A DNA stretch of 23,815 nt from Oscillospiraceae bacterium. Its GTDB lineage: Bacteria; Bacillota; Clostridia; Oscillospirales; Ruminococcaceae. Each line of letters begins with the position of its first letter. The stretch's first letter is position 1. The stretch lies in the NCBI GenBank assembly GCA_017528675.1, contig JAFXOO010000334.1, positions 1-23,815 of the forward strand, given 5' to 3'. The notes under the pieces were generated by a model. That model was not told the DNA's origin. It searched no databases and was given only the letters and a program-made list of their open reading frames with translations. The position numbers and the translations under genes were made by a program. Below are positions 1 through 7,891 of this stretch, piece after piece.

Positions 1-99
1 GGCGCAGATTATGTCATTTCTGCTCAGACACAGGACAAGGAGTATCTGATGCTCTATGATTCCATCATCAGGAAAGGAATTGATGCAGATGGACAGTAA
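1..99 (+). CDS. C-terminal end of an upstream protein (partial, possibly HlyD-like)
   Basis: Frame 1 is open from the window edge to a TAA at 97-99 and encodes the last 32 residues of a protein that starts outside the window. The tail contains YLMLYD followed by SIIRKG. This resembles the C-termini of HlyD-like membrane-fusion proteins that often precede yggS in Clostridia, but that comparison is from memory and only 32 residues are visible. The frame overlaps the likely yggS start by 17 bases, so the two are probably co-transcribed and translationally coupled. That a gene ends here is fairly sure; its identity is weak. Confidence 0.6.
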   Translation, partial: GADYVISAQTQDKEYLMLYDSIIRKGIDADGQ

Positions 100-778
100 G
101 CTGCAAACAGTGTGCGAGAATTATGCCCGCATACGGGACAATATTGCCGAGGCGGCAGTGAAAAGCGGCCGCAGTCCGGAGGATATCGTCTTTATGGCGG
201 TGACCAAGACCGTGGCGCCGGAGCTTGTCAATGCGGCGATTGACTGTGGCATTTCGCTCCTCGGTGAAAACCGTGTGCAGGAGTGGCAGTCCAAGAAGGA
301 TGCCTACCGTCCGGGCGTGCCGGTGGATTTCATCGGGGCGCTTCAGGCGAATAAGGTCAAGTACCTGATCGGCCAGATCCGGCTCATTCATTCGGTGGAT
401 CGCATGTCCCTGGCGCAGGAAATCGAAAAGCAGGCGGCCAGGCACGATATGACCCAGGATATTCTGCTGGAGGTCAATATCGGCGGCGAGGAGACCAAGA
501 GCGGTGCAGCTCCCTCCGAAATCCCGGCGCTGCTTGCGCAGATCAGCGCACTCCCGCATGTACATGTGTGCGGTCTGATGACCATTCCGCCGCCGACAAC
601 GGATACCCGGTATCTGGAGGCAATGCAGGAGCTGTTCCTGAAAACAGGGGAAATTCCCGGTGCGGATATGCGCATTCTTTCAATGGGCATGTCGGATGAC
701 TATGCGGATGCAATCCGCTTCGGCTCGAATCTTGTGAGAGTTGGTTCTGCGCTGTTCGGCGCAAGGACTTACCGATAA
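83..778 (+). CDS. yggS: YggS/PLPBP family pyridoxal-phosphate homeostasis protein
   Basis: The family binds pyridoxal 5'-phosphate on a lysine and buffers the cellular vitamin B6 pool; no catalytic reaction is established for it. The product is 231 residues, normal for the family, with a single alanine-racemase-like barrel. The PLP lysine is K42 in AVTKTV. Other conserved stretches are FIGALQANK near residue 83, the SMGMS motif and the FGSNLVRVGSALFG end. The ATG at 83 is preferred over an upstream in-frame ATG at 56 because AGGAAAGGA at 70-78 is well spaced for it; ATG 89 is also possible. It is the B. subtilis ylmE position, just before sepF. Confidence 0.93.
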   Translation: MQMDSKLQTVCENYARIRDNIAEAAVKSGRSPEDIVFMAVTKTVAPELVNAAIDCGISLLGENRVQEWQSKKDAYRPGVPVDFIGALQANKVKYLIGQIRLIHSVDRMSLAQEIEKQAARHDMTQDILLEVNIGGEETKSGAAPSEIPALLAQISALPHVHVCGLMTIPPPTTDTRYLEAMQELFLKTGEIPGADMRILSMGMSDDYADAIRFGSNLVRVGSALFGARTYR

Positions 779-852
779 ATTACAAATCCCGGGTGTCCGC
801 ATGCACCCCTCATACCCCCAAAGTTCGATCATGCGGAGAATAGGAGAATACC

Positions 853-1296
853 ATGGAAATTTTCAAGAATGTGAAAGAGTTCTTCTTCCCCTCGGATATG
901 CCGGAAGGCGGTTCTTCTGCACCGAATCCGGACGTAGCGGTGGCACCGCACCACGGTATCGAGGAGATGGAGCCCCCCAGAGAGCCGGGTTCCAACATTG
1001 TCAATATCCAGGCAACTGCACAGCTCCAGGTGGTTCTCGTAAAGCCTGAGGTCTTCACGGATGCCAAGGCCATTGCCGATCATCTGATCGCCCGCAAGAC
1101 CGTTGTCCTGAACCTTGAGACAGCTTCTCCGGAGAACAGACGCCGCATCATCGACTTTCTCGTCGGCGTATCCTATGCCATCAGCGGCAGCCTGAAGCCC
1201 GTTGCAAACCTGACCTATATCATCACTCCGTACAATGTCGGCTTCATTGGCGACGATCTGGCTGCTGAGCTGGAAAACAACGGCGTGATTATCTGA
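853..1296 (+). CDS. sepF: Cell division protein SepF
   Basis: SepF is a membrane-associated FtsZ anchor that polymerises and bundles FtsZ protofilaments at the division site. The 147-residue product has an N-terminal stretch (MEIFKNVKEFFFPS) able to form the membrane-binding amphipathic helix, then a low-complexity acidic and proline linker to about residue 55. The conserved SepF/DUF552 domain follows at about 58-145, including FTDAKAIADHL, VVLNLE and RRIIDFLVGVSYAISG. The start is set by AGGAGAA just upstream. It lies between yggS and ylmH, as in B. subtilis and Streptomyces division clusters. Confidence 0.95.
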   Translation: MEIFKNVKEFFFPSDMPEGGSSAPNPDVAVAPHHGIEEMEPPREPGSNIVNIQATAQLQVVLVKPEVFTDAKAIADHLIARKTVVLNLETASPENRRRIIDFLVGVSYAISGSLKPVANLTYIITPYNVGFIGDDLAAELENNGVII

Positions 1297-1300
1297 CACA

Positions 1301-2035
1301 GTGCAGCAGCAGGAGGCTGACCGCATTCTCATCGCCCATGTGGAGGACATGGTGCGGCGGGGTGCGTGGCGCAGCTTTACGGCATTTCTGGACATGCGGC
1401 AGTATACTCTGGTCAGGGCGGGCCTGCGTGAGGGGAGCTATCGCTTTTTCGGCGGCTACCCGGATGCGCAGCGGGGCATCCTCTGCATTCATCCGGAGGA
1501 TATGCCCCCGGAGGATGAGGAGTACCCCATCACCTGCCTGACCTTTACCTTCCCGGAGGCGTATCCGATCACACACCGGGATGTCCTCGGCAGTCTCATG
1601 GCACAGCAGGTGCAGCGGGACACGGTGGGGGATATTCTCGTGAAGCCGGGCTTTGTGCAGTGCTTTGTGACGGGCGCAGCGGCTTCGGTGGGGCTCGGAC
1701 TGACGAAGATCGGCAGAGTCGGGGTGAAGGTGACGGATACCGAGCCGTTTTCCGGCGATTTTTCGCAGGAGACCAGAGAGATCACCGGCACTGTCTCAAC
1801 GCCGAGACTGGATGCGGTGCTCCGTACAGCCCTGAACCGGGGACGGGGTCAGTGCCTCGAAATGATCCATGCGGGACTTGTGAGCCTGAATTATCTCGAA
1901 TGTACTGAGCCGTCAAAGCTCCTCACAGCGGGGGATGTGTTCTCGGTGCGGGGACATGGGAAGTTTGCCGTCAGAGAGATCGGCGCCATGACGAAAAAGG
2001 GCCGGCTGCATATTATAATAGAGCAATTTTTATAA
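1301..2035 (+). CDS. ylmH: YlmH-type S4-domain RNA-binding protein
   Basis: The product is 244 residues from a GTG start, only four bases after the sepF stop. I see no clear Shine-Dalgarno sequence, so translation is probably coupled to sepF. Residues 1-75 (LIAHVEDMVRRG, TAFLDMRQY) and the central GDILV and TEPFSGDFSQETREITGTVS stretches match the YlmH family. The C-terminal S4 domain spans roughly 175-240, with LNRGRGQCLEMIHAGLVSLN and the GDVFSVRGHGKF turn. The family binds ribosomal RNA; in B. subtilis YlmH is implicated in ribosome-associated quality control. Why it sits among division genes is not settled. Confidence 0.92.
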   Translation: MQQQEADRILIAHVEDMVRRGAWRSFTAFLDMRQYTLVRAGLREGSYRFFGGYPDAQRGILCIHPEDMPPEDEEYPITCLTFTFPEAYPITHRDVLGSLMAQQVQRDTVGDILVKPGFVQCFVTGAAASVGLGLTKIGRVGVKVTDTEPFSGDFSQETREITGTVSTPRLDAVLRTALNRGRGQCLEMIHAGLVSLNYLECTEPSKLLTAGDVFSVRGHGKFAVREIGAMTKKGRLHIIIEQFL

Positions 2036-2069
2036 TGAACCATAAAAAATTATAAGAGGTGAAAGGAAC

Positions 2070-2681
2070 ATGTTGACAGCAAAAGATATCAGAGAGAAGC
2101 GGTTTGAGAAGGCATCCTGGGGCTATCGCCCGGAGGATATTGACGAGTTCCTCGGTCAGATCGAGGCAACGCTCCAGGAATACGAGAATGAGCGTGAGGA
2201 CTCCAACCACAAGATCACCGTTCTCGCTGAGAAGGTTCGTGAGTACATGAAGGACGAGGAGGCCATCAAGGATGCCCTGCTCGGCGCACAGAAGGAAGGC
2301 CGCCGCATCGTTGCGGAGGCAACCGAGAAGGCTGACCAGATCATCGGCAAGGCCAAGGAAGAAGCCGCTGCATTGCTGGATGAGACTACCCGCCAGCATG
2401 AGGCAATGCTTGAGCGTCACCATGCCGAGATTACCAAGGAGCAGGATGCCCTCGCAGAAGCAAGAAGACTGGTGGCAGAGTTCAAGCGCAGCCTGTTTGA
2501 TATGTACAAGGGTCATCTTGAGATGATCTCTGCACTGCCGGAGACCGATGACGATTTCCCGGCAACCCAGCAGGAGCTTCCGCCTCCGCCGGCACCGGCA
2601 GTCCAGGAGGACGGCACTGCGGGCGCTTATGCAGCACGCTTCGGTGACATCGACAATGAGCCGGTGGATCTGAACAAGTAA
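2070..2681 (+). CDS. divIVA: DivIVA-like coiled-coil polarity/division protein
   Basis: DivIVA proteins bind negatively curved membrane at septa and poles and recruit division, wall-growth or chromosome-anchoring partners. The 203-residue product opens with the conserved LTAKDIREKRFEKASWGYRPEDIDEFL block (residues 2-28; the aromatic residue of the membrane-binding tip appears to be the W of SWGY). A long heptad-rich coiled coil runs to about residue 155, followed by an acidic and proline-rich tail with four consecutive prolines. AGAGGTGAAAGGAAC precedes the ATG. It is the fifth gene of the plus-strand division run and is followed by a terminator. Confidence 0.93.
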   Translation: MLTAKDIREKRFEKASWGYRPEDIDEFLGQIEATLQEYENEREDSNHKITVLAEKVREYMKDEEAIKDALLGAQKEGRRIVAEATEKADQIIGKAKEEAAALLDETTRQHEAMLERHHAEITKEQDALAEARRLVAEFKRSLFDMYKGHLEMISALPETDDDFPATQQELPPPPAPAVQEDGTAGAYAARFGDIDNEPVDLNK

Positions 2682-2701
2682 TCTGCTGAACACCAACGCT
2701 G

Positions 2702-2728
2702 CCCCGGAGAATACCGGGGTGCGTTTTT
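2702..2728 (+). terminator. Intrinsic terminator after divIVA
   Basis: CCCCGG (2702-2707) pairs with CCGGGG (2714-2719) across a six-base loop, and five T residues follow at 2724-2728. A second hairpin, GCACGG (2730-2735) with CCGTGC (2740-2745), follows at once. It probably ends or attenuates the division transcript before ileS. Confidence 0.75.
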
Positions 2729-2780
2729 CGCACGGAATGCCGTGCACTGACACCAATTTCGGAAAGGGGAAACACCACCC

Positions 2781-5564
2781 ATGGCACAGGATTTCAAGAA
2801 TACCATGAACATGCCGCAGACCGATTTCCCGATGCGGGGCAATCTGCCCAAAAGGGAACCGGATATCCTGGCAAAGTGGGAGACCGAGCGTCTCTATGAT
2901 CTGATGATGCAGAAGAACGCTGGCAAGCCCTCGTTCATGTTCCACGATGGCCCGCCCTACGCAAACGGCACCATCCACATCGGTACGGCACTCAATAAGG
3001 TGCTGAAGGATTTCATCGTCAAGCAGAAGAATATGACAGGCTATTATGCCCCCTATGTCCCCGGCTGGGATACCCACGGACTGCCGATCGAGCTTAAGGC
3101 GCTCAAGGAAATGGGCGTGGAGAACGGCGCCATTTCGCCGGTTGAGCTGCGCAAGGCGTGCAAGGATTTTGCACTGACCCATGTGGAGCACCAGAAGCAG
3201 CAGTTCAAGCGTCTGGGTTCCATCGGTGACTACGACCACCCCTATCTGACGCTGCGTCCGGAGTACGAAGCCCGTCAGATCGAGGTATTCGGCAAGATGA
3301 TGAAGGACGGCTATCTCTATAAGGGTCTCAAGCCTGTGTACTGGTGCCCGGACTGCAATACCGCACTTGCTGAGGCGGAGATTGAGTACGAGAACGACCC
3401 CTGCCGCTCTATCTACGTCAAGTTCCGTGTCACGGATGACAAGGGCATGTTCACAAAGCTGGGTCTTGATCTGAACAAGGTGTTCTTCGTGATCTGGACG
3501 ACCACGACCTGGACCATTCCGGGCAACCTGGCGATCTGCCTCGGGCCGGAGTACAACTACACCCTCGTGCAGGTCGGTGACGAGTACTATGTCATGGCCG
3601 ATGAGCTCGTCAAGGGCGTGATGGAGACTGCCGGCATCAAGGACTATACCACCGACCACATCTTCACCGGCGCAGAGCTGGAGGGCATGAAGACGAAGCA
3701 TCCACTGTATGACAGACCGTCCCCGATCATCGTGGGCGACCATGTCACACTCGAAAGCGGTACCGGCTGCGTGCATACCGCTCCCGGCTACGGCGTGGAG
3801 GACTTTGAGGTCTGCAAGAATTATGAGGATATCGGCATCATTGTCTGCGTGGATTCCAAGGGCTACCAGACGGCGGAGGCAGGCGAGTTTGAAGGCCTGA
3901 ACACCGACGAAGCCAACAAGAAGATTGCCGAGCGCCTGGTTGAGGAGGGCGCTATGCTGGCGATGCAGAACATCGTCCACCAGTATCCGCACTGCTGGCG
4001 CTGCCATTCCCCGATCATCTACCGTGCGACCGAGCAGTGGTTCTGCTCCATCAACGGCTTCAAGGATGCCGCCATCAAGGCAATTGAGGATGTCCAGTGG
4101 ATCCCCGGATGGGGCGAGGACAGAATCAAGGGCATGGTGCGTGACCGCAGCGACTGGTGCATCTCCCGCCAGAGAACCTGGGGTGTTCCGATTCCGGTTG
4201 TCTACTGCAAGGACTGCCACAAGCCCATCGTAACCGATGAGACCATCAGGAGCATTGCCGATGTCTTCCGTAAGGAGGGCTCCGATGCATGGTGGACCAA
4301 GGATGTGACCGAACTCATCCCGGCAGACACCAGGTGCGAATGCGGCGGCACAGAATTCACCAAGGAATATGATATCATGGACGTCTGGTTTGATTCCGGC
4401 GTTTCCCATACGGCAGTGCTCGACAACTACGACGAGCTGACCTGGCCGGCTGACCTCTATCTTGAGGGCGCCGATCAGTACAGAGGATGGTTCCAGTCCT
4501 CGCTGCTGACCTCCGTTGTCTACAAGGGCACGGCGCCGTACAAGGCTGTCTGCACCCACGGCTGGGTCGTTGACGGCGAAGGCAAGGCCATGCACAAGTC
4601 CCTCGGCAACGGCATCGCTCCGGAGGAGATCATCGAACAGTACGGCGGCGATATTCTCCGCCTGTGGGTGGCTTCTTCCGATTATCACAGCGATATCCGC
4701 ATTTCCAAGGATATCCTGAGCCAGCTCTCTGACCAGTACCGCAAGATCCGCAATACTGCCAAGTTCATTCTCGGCAATTTCAGCGACGGCGAGACGGTCT
4801 TTGATCCGGAACGTGACAGCGTATCCCTTGATAAGCTGGAGGAGCTCGACAAGTGGATTCTCATGCGCCTCGACGAGCTGACCGACAAGGTCAACGAGGG
4901 CTATGCTGCGTATGATTTCCACATTGTCTTCAAGGCAATCCACAATTTCTGCACGGTAGACCTCTCCAGCTTCTACCTCGACATCGTCAAGGACAGACTC
5001 TACTGCGAGAAGGTCGATGCACCGACCCGCCGTGCCGCACAGACTGCCATGTACCTCATCCTCGACAGCATCACCCGCATGGTAGCGCCCATCCTGAGCT
5101 TTACCGGCGAGGAGATCTGGCAGAATCTGCCGCATAAGTCCGGCGACGACGCAAGAAGCGTGTTCCTGAACCAGTTCAACGCCAAGACCGGTGTGACCGG
5201 CGATGCTGCCTTCACGGCAAAGTGGGACGAGATCTACGCCATCCGTGAGGCTGTCAACAAGGCACTTGAGGAGAAGCGCAACGAGAAGCTCATCGGTAAG
5301 CCGCTCGATGCCAAGGTCATCCTGACCGTTGCAGACGAGCAGACCGCTGAGCGCCTGCGCAGCTACACCGAGCTCAAGGATGTGTGCATTGTCTCCGCCT
5401 TTGAGATCGCATCCGGCGATGTCACCAGCGAGACCGGCTATGACGTTGCCATTGAGAAGGCGCCCGGCCAGAAGTGCGAGCGCTGCTGGTGCTATTCCGA
5501 GGAGGTCGGCAAGATCGCACTGCATCCGACCCTCTGCAAGCGCTGCGCTGAAGTGATCGGCTAA
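2781..5564 (+). CDS. ileS: Isoleucyl-tRNA synthetase
   Basis: This class I aminoacyl-tRNA synthetase charges tRNA-Ile and edits misactivated valine. It has 927 residues, the bacterial IleS size. The HIGH-type signature is PYANGTIHIG at 59-68. The CP1 editing domain follows, with WTTTTWTIPGN near 234. The KMSKS loop is the variant AMHKS at 603-607. The anticodon-binding helical domain starts around residue 640. A C-terminal zinc finger has cysteine pairs C899/C902 and C919/C922, which marks the eubacterial-type enzyme. The ATG is preceded by GGAAAGGGGAA. Only 99 bases separate it from divIVA, too few for a T-box leader. Confidence 0.98.
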   Translation: MAQDFKNTMNMPQTDFPMRGNLPKREPDILAKWETERLYDLMMQKNAGKPSFMFHDGPPYANGTIHIGTALNKVLKDFIVKQKNMTGYYAPYVPGWDTHGLPIELKALKEMGVENGAISPVELRKACKDFALTHVEHQKQQFKRLGSIGDYDHPYLTLRPEYEARQIEVFGKMMKDGYLYKGLKPVYWCPDCNTALAEAEIEYENDPCRSIYVKFRVTDDKGMFTKLGLDLNKVFFVIWTTTTWTIPGNLAICLGPEYNYTLVQVGDEYYVMADELVKGVMETAGIKDYTTDHIFTGAELEGMKTKHPLYDRPSPIIVGDHVTLESGTGCVHTAPGYGVEDFEVCKNYEDIGIIVCVDSKGYQTAEAGEFEGLNTDEANKKIAERLVEEGAMLAMQNIVHQYPHCWRCHSPIIYRATEQWFCSINGFKDAAIKAIEDVQWIPGWGEDRIKGMVRDRSDWCISRQRTWGVPIPVVYCKDCHKPIVTDETIRSIADVFRKEGSDAWWTKDVTELIPADTRCECGGTEFTKEYDIMDVWFDSGVSHTAVLDNYDELTWPADLYLEGADQYRGWFQSSLLTSVVYKGTAPYKAVCTHGWVVDGEGKAMHKSLGNGIAPEEIIEQYGGDILRLWVASSDYHSDIRISKDILSQLSDQYRKIRNTAKFILGNFSDGETVFDPERDSVSLDKLEELDKWILMRLDELTDKVNEGYAAYDFHIVFKAIHNFCTVDLSSFYLDIVKDRLYCEKVDAPTRRAAQTAMYLILDSITRMVAPILSFTGEEIWQNLPHKSGDDARSVFLNQFNAKTGVTGDAAFTAKWDEIYAIREAVNKALEEKRNEKLIGKPLDAKVILTVADEQTAERLRSYTELKDVCIVSAFEIASGDVTSETGYDVAIEKAPGQKCERCWCYSEEVGKIALHPTLCKRCAEVIG

Positions 5565-5581
5565 TATTCAGTATGCTTACG

Positions 5582-5613
5582 GCGGCTTGCCGTCCGGTGG
5601 GACGGTGAGCCGC
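5582..5613 (+). other. Strong hairpin in the ileS-lspA gap
   Basis: GCGGCT (5582-5587) and CCGTCC (5590-5595) pair with GGACGG (5600-5605) and AGCCGC (5608-5613), with a GGTG loop and a TG/TG internal mismatch. The downstream ATTCTTTCT is a poor U-tract, so this may be a processing site, stabiliser or weak attenuator and not a full terminator. The lspA ribosome binding site GAGGAGGAA follows directly. Confidence 0.6.
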
Positions 5614-5635
5614 ATTCTTTCTGAGAGGAGGAACC

Positions 5636-6169
5636 ATGCTCATCATCGCTTGTCTGTGCATCCTTGCCATTGCGGGCATCGACCAGCTCATCAAGGCATG
5701 GATCACTGCAAATTTCCAGCTATATGAAGAACGGCCGTTTTTACAGATCGGCAGCCTCGACATCCTGCATCTGAGGTATATTGAGAACACCGGCTCCGCT
5801 TTTTCGAGCTTTTCCGGCCAGCGGGTGCTGCTGCTGACGGTGACGGGGATTGCGATGGCGGTCTGCATTTTTCTGCTCGTGCGCTATGCGCTCAGGGGCA
5901 GGCCGCTGCTGTTCTGGAGCCTGACCATGATTATCGGCGGCGGCATCGGGAACATGATCGACCGCATTTTTCACAGCGGTGCCGTGGTGGATTATCTCGA
6001 TTTGCAGCTTTTCCGCTTTGCGGTGTTCAATTTTGCGGACTGCTTTGTGACGGTCGGCACAGCGCTGCTGTTTGTGTATATCCTGTTCTTCATGGACAAA
6101 AAGAAGCCAGCTCCCGGAGATGCGCCGCAGGAGGAAACACCGCAGGAGGATTCCCATGACGAGGCATGA
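5636..6169 (+). CDS. lspA: Lipoprotein signal peptidase (SPase II)
   Basis: LspA is an integral-membrane aspartyl protease that removes the signal peptide of diacylglyceryl-modified prolipoproteins. The 177-residue product has the conserved IDQLIK near residue 15, NTGSAF at 51-56, GGGIGNMIDR at 101-110 and FNFAD at 131-135. The catalytic pair is D109 and D135. Four hydrophobic segments are visible, at about 1-20, 64-83, 92-105 and 136-152. The tail is short and rich in K, P and E. The start follows a strong GAGGAGGAA site. It overlaps rluD by 14 bases, and this lspA-rluD coupling is common in bacteria. Confidence 0.97.
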   Translation: MLIIACLCILAIAGIDQLIKAWITANFQLYEERPFLQIGSLDILHLRYIENTGSAFSSFSGQRVLLLTVTGIAMAVCIFLLVRYALRGRPLLFWSLTMIIGGGIGNMIDRIFHSGAVVDYLDLQLFRFAVFNFADCFVTVGTALLFVYILFFMDKKKPAPGDAPQEETPQEDSHDEA

Positions 6170-7073
6170 GCTGATCTTTCCGGCGGAAGCAGAGGGCACC
6201 AGACTTGACAAATGGGCGGCCTCGCTGGAACTCGACCTGACACGCTGTGCCGTGCAGGGGCTGATTGCAGGCGGTCATGTGCTCGTGGACGGCAAGACTG
6301 TCCCCAAGAACTGCCGCCCGAAGGCCGGCGCCGCCATCGTGATCGAGGTGCCGCCGCCGGAGGAGATCGAGATCATCCCGCAGGATATTCCCCTTGACAT
6401 TGTCTATGAGGATGAGGATCTGCTGGTGGTGAACAAGCCGAAGGGCATGGTGGTGCACCCGGCTGCGGGAAATTATGACGAAACGCTCGTCAATGCGCTG
6501 ATGTTCCACTGCAAGGGGAGCCTTTCCGGCATCAACGGCGTGATCCGGCCGGGTATTGTCCACCGGATTGACAAGAATACCTCCGGGCTGCTGATCGTGG
6601 CAAAGAACGACACCGCCCACCAGGGACTTGCTGCCCAGATCAAGGCACATTCCTTCACGAGGGAATATGAGGCGATTGCCGTCGGGCATTTCCGGGAGGA
6701 GACCGGCACCATTGATGCGCCCATCGGCAGGCATCCGGTGGACCGGAAGAAAATGTGCGTGACCGACCGCAATTCCAAGCCCGCTGTGACGCATTTCACA
6801 GTCCTGCGGCAGTTCCGGGAAACGGCGTACCTGCGGCTGCGGCTTGAAACCGGACGCACCCACCAGATCCGTGTGCATCTGTCGTACATCGGGCACCCGA
6901 TCTACGGCGATGATGTCTACGGCAAGGCCGTCAAGGGCACGCAGGGACAATGCCTGCATGCCCGGAAAATCGGCTTTATCCACCCTGTCACCGGGGCGTA
7001 TCTCGAATTTGAACGGGAGGCACCGCCCTATTTCCAGAAGCTGCTGCAAAGAATGGAGAATCAGCATGTTTGA
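6156..7073 (+). CDS. rluD: RluA/RluD-family rRNA pseudouridine synthase
   Basis: The enzyme isomerises uridine to pseudouridine in RNA, most likely 23S rRNA for a large-subunit RluD-type member. The 305-residue product has an N-terminal S4 RNA-binding domain at about 13-65 and a catalytic domain from about 85. Motif I is VVNKPKGMVVHPA and the catalytic aspartate is D139 in HRIDKNTSG. LETGRTHQIRVHLSYIGHPI is the conserved C-terminal motif. The ATG at 6156 is chosen because GCAGGAGGA lies just upstream inside lspA; longer in-frame extensions lack such a site. RluD and related YlyB are close, so exact rRNA targets are not assignable. Confidence 0.93.
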   Translation: MTRHELIFPAEAEGTRLDKWAASLELDLTRCAVQGLIAGGHVLVDGKTVPKNCRPKAGAAIVIEVPPPEEIEIIPQDIPLDIVYEDEDLLVVNKPKGMVVHPAAGNYDETLVNALMFHCKGSLSGINGVIRPGIVHRIDKNTSGLLIVAKNDTAHQGLAAQIKAHSFTREYEAIAVGHFREETGTIDAPIGRHPVDRKKMCVTDRNSKPAVTHFTVLRQFRETAYLRLRLETGRTHQIRVHLSYIGHPIYGDDVYGKAVKGTQGQCLHARKIGFIHPVTGAYLEFEREAPPYFQKLLQRMENQHV

Positions 7074-7890
7074 AAATCCCGCAAAAGTATGCATCATCAC
7101 AGACCTCGACGGCACCTTCCTGCCGAAAAGCAAGGTGCCGCTCCCGCAGGATCTTGCCGCCGTGCGCAGATTTGAGGCAGCCGGCGGGCTGTTTACCATC
7201 GCCACCGGCCGTACCGTACAGGCGTCCCGGCGCTATCCGGAGGAGCTTGGCCTGAAACGGCCGATCATCACGTTCAACGGCGCTGCCATCTGGGAGCCGA
7301 TCGGAGATCAGCTTCTCTATACCCACCCGCTTCCGGCGCATGCCAAGGAGATGGCAAGGAAGATTCTTGCGGACAATCCGCATGTCGGCTCTGAGGTGCT
7401 GTGTACCGATGAGACATGGGTGGTGAGCAATACCGAAACTGAGCAGGAGCATATCCGCATCTGCGGTGTTACCCCGAAATTCTGCAAGATCGAGGAGGTA
7501 CCGGGCACCTGGCTCAAGGTGCTGTTTGCGATGCATACGAACGATATGCCGGACTTTATCCGCTATATCGAAGCGCATCACTACGAGGGCGTGGATTTTG
7601 TGCGCTCGGAAAAGCGCTTTTACGAGATCCTGCCGGCAGGCGTTTCCAAGGGTTCGGCATTGCAGGCGTACCGGAAGCTGCCCGGCATGGAGGGCTTCAC
7701 CTTCGTGGCGGTGGGGGATTATGACAATGATATCGAGATGCTGCGGGCGGCAGATTTTGCCGTCTGCCCGCAGAATGCTGCTCCGTCTGCAAAGGCGGCT
7801 GCCGATCTTGTGCTGGAGCGTACCTGTGAGGAGGGTGCTATGGAGGAGCTGATCGACCGCATTCTTGCGCATGCAGAGAGGAGAGCCTGA
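7066..7890 (+). CDS. Cof-type HAD-superfamily phosphatase
   Basis: The 274-residue product has the class IIB HAD layout. Motif I is DLDGT with nucleophile D13 and acid/base D15. A large cap domain covers about residues 85-190. The late motifs are a lysine in GVSKGSAL and GDYDNDIEML for magnesium binding. Family members dephosphorylate sugar phosphates or phosphorylated cofactors such as FMN or PLP; the substrate cannot be told from sequence. The ATG at 7066 has GGAGA seven bases upstream and overlaps the rluD stop by 8 bases, so translation is likely coupled. The next gene starts one base after its stop. Confidence 0.92.
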   Translation: MFENPAKVCIITDLDGTFLPKSKVPLPQDLAAVRRFEAAGGLFTIATGRTVQASRRYPEELGLKRPIITFNGAAIWEPIGDQLLYTHPLPAHAKEMARKILADNPHVGSEVLCTDETWVVSNTETEQEHIRICGVTPKFCKIEEVPGTWLKVLFAMHTNDMPDFIRYIEAHHYEGVDFVRSEKRFYEILPAGVSKGSALQAYRKLPGMEGFTFVAVGDYDNDIEMLRAADFAVCPQNAAPSAKAAADLVLERTCEEGAMEELIDRILAHAERRA

Positions 7891-7891
7891 A

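Noticed and set aside
2008..2036. A promoter for divIVA at TATAAT 2031-2036
   Set aside because: The -10 match is good, but no plausible -35 lies 16 to 18 bases upstream.
2013..5525. A 1170-codon open frame on the minus strand opposite divIVA and ileS
   Set aside because: It is antisense to two certain genes and its translation lacks domain character; GC-rich codon bias keeps the opposite frame open.
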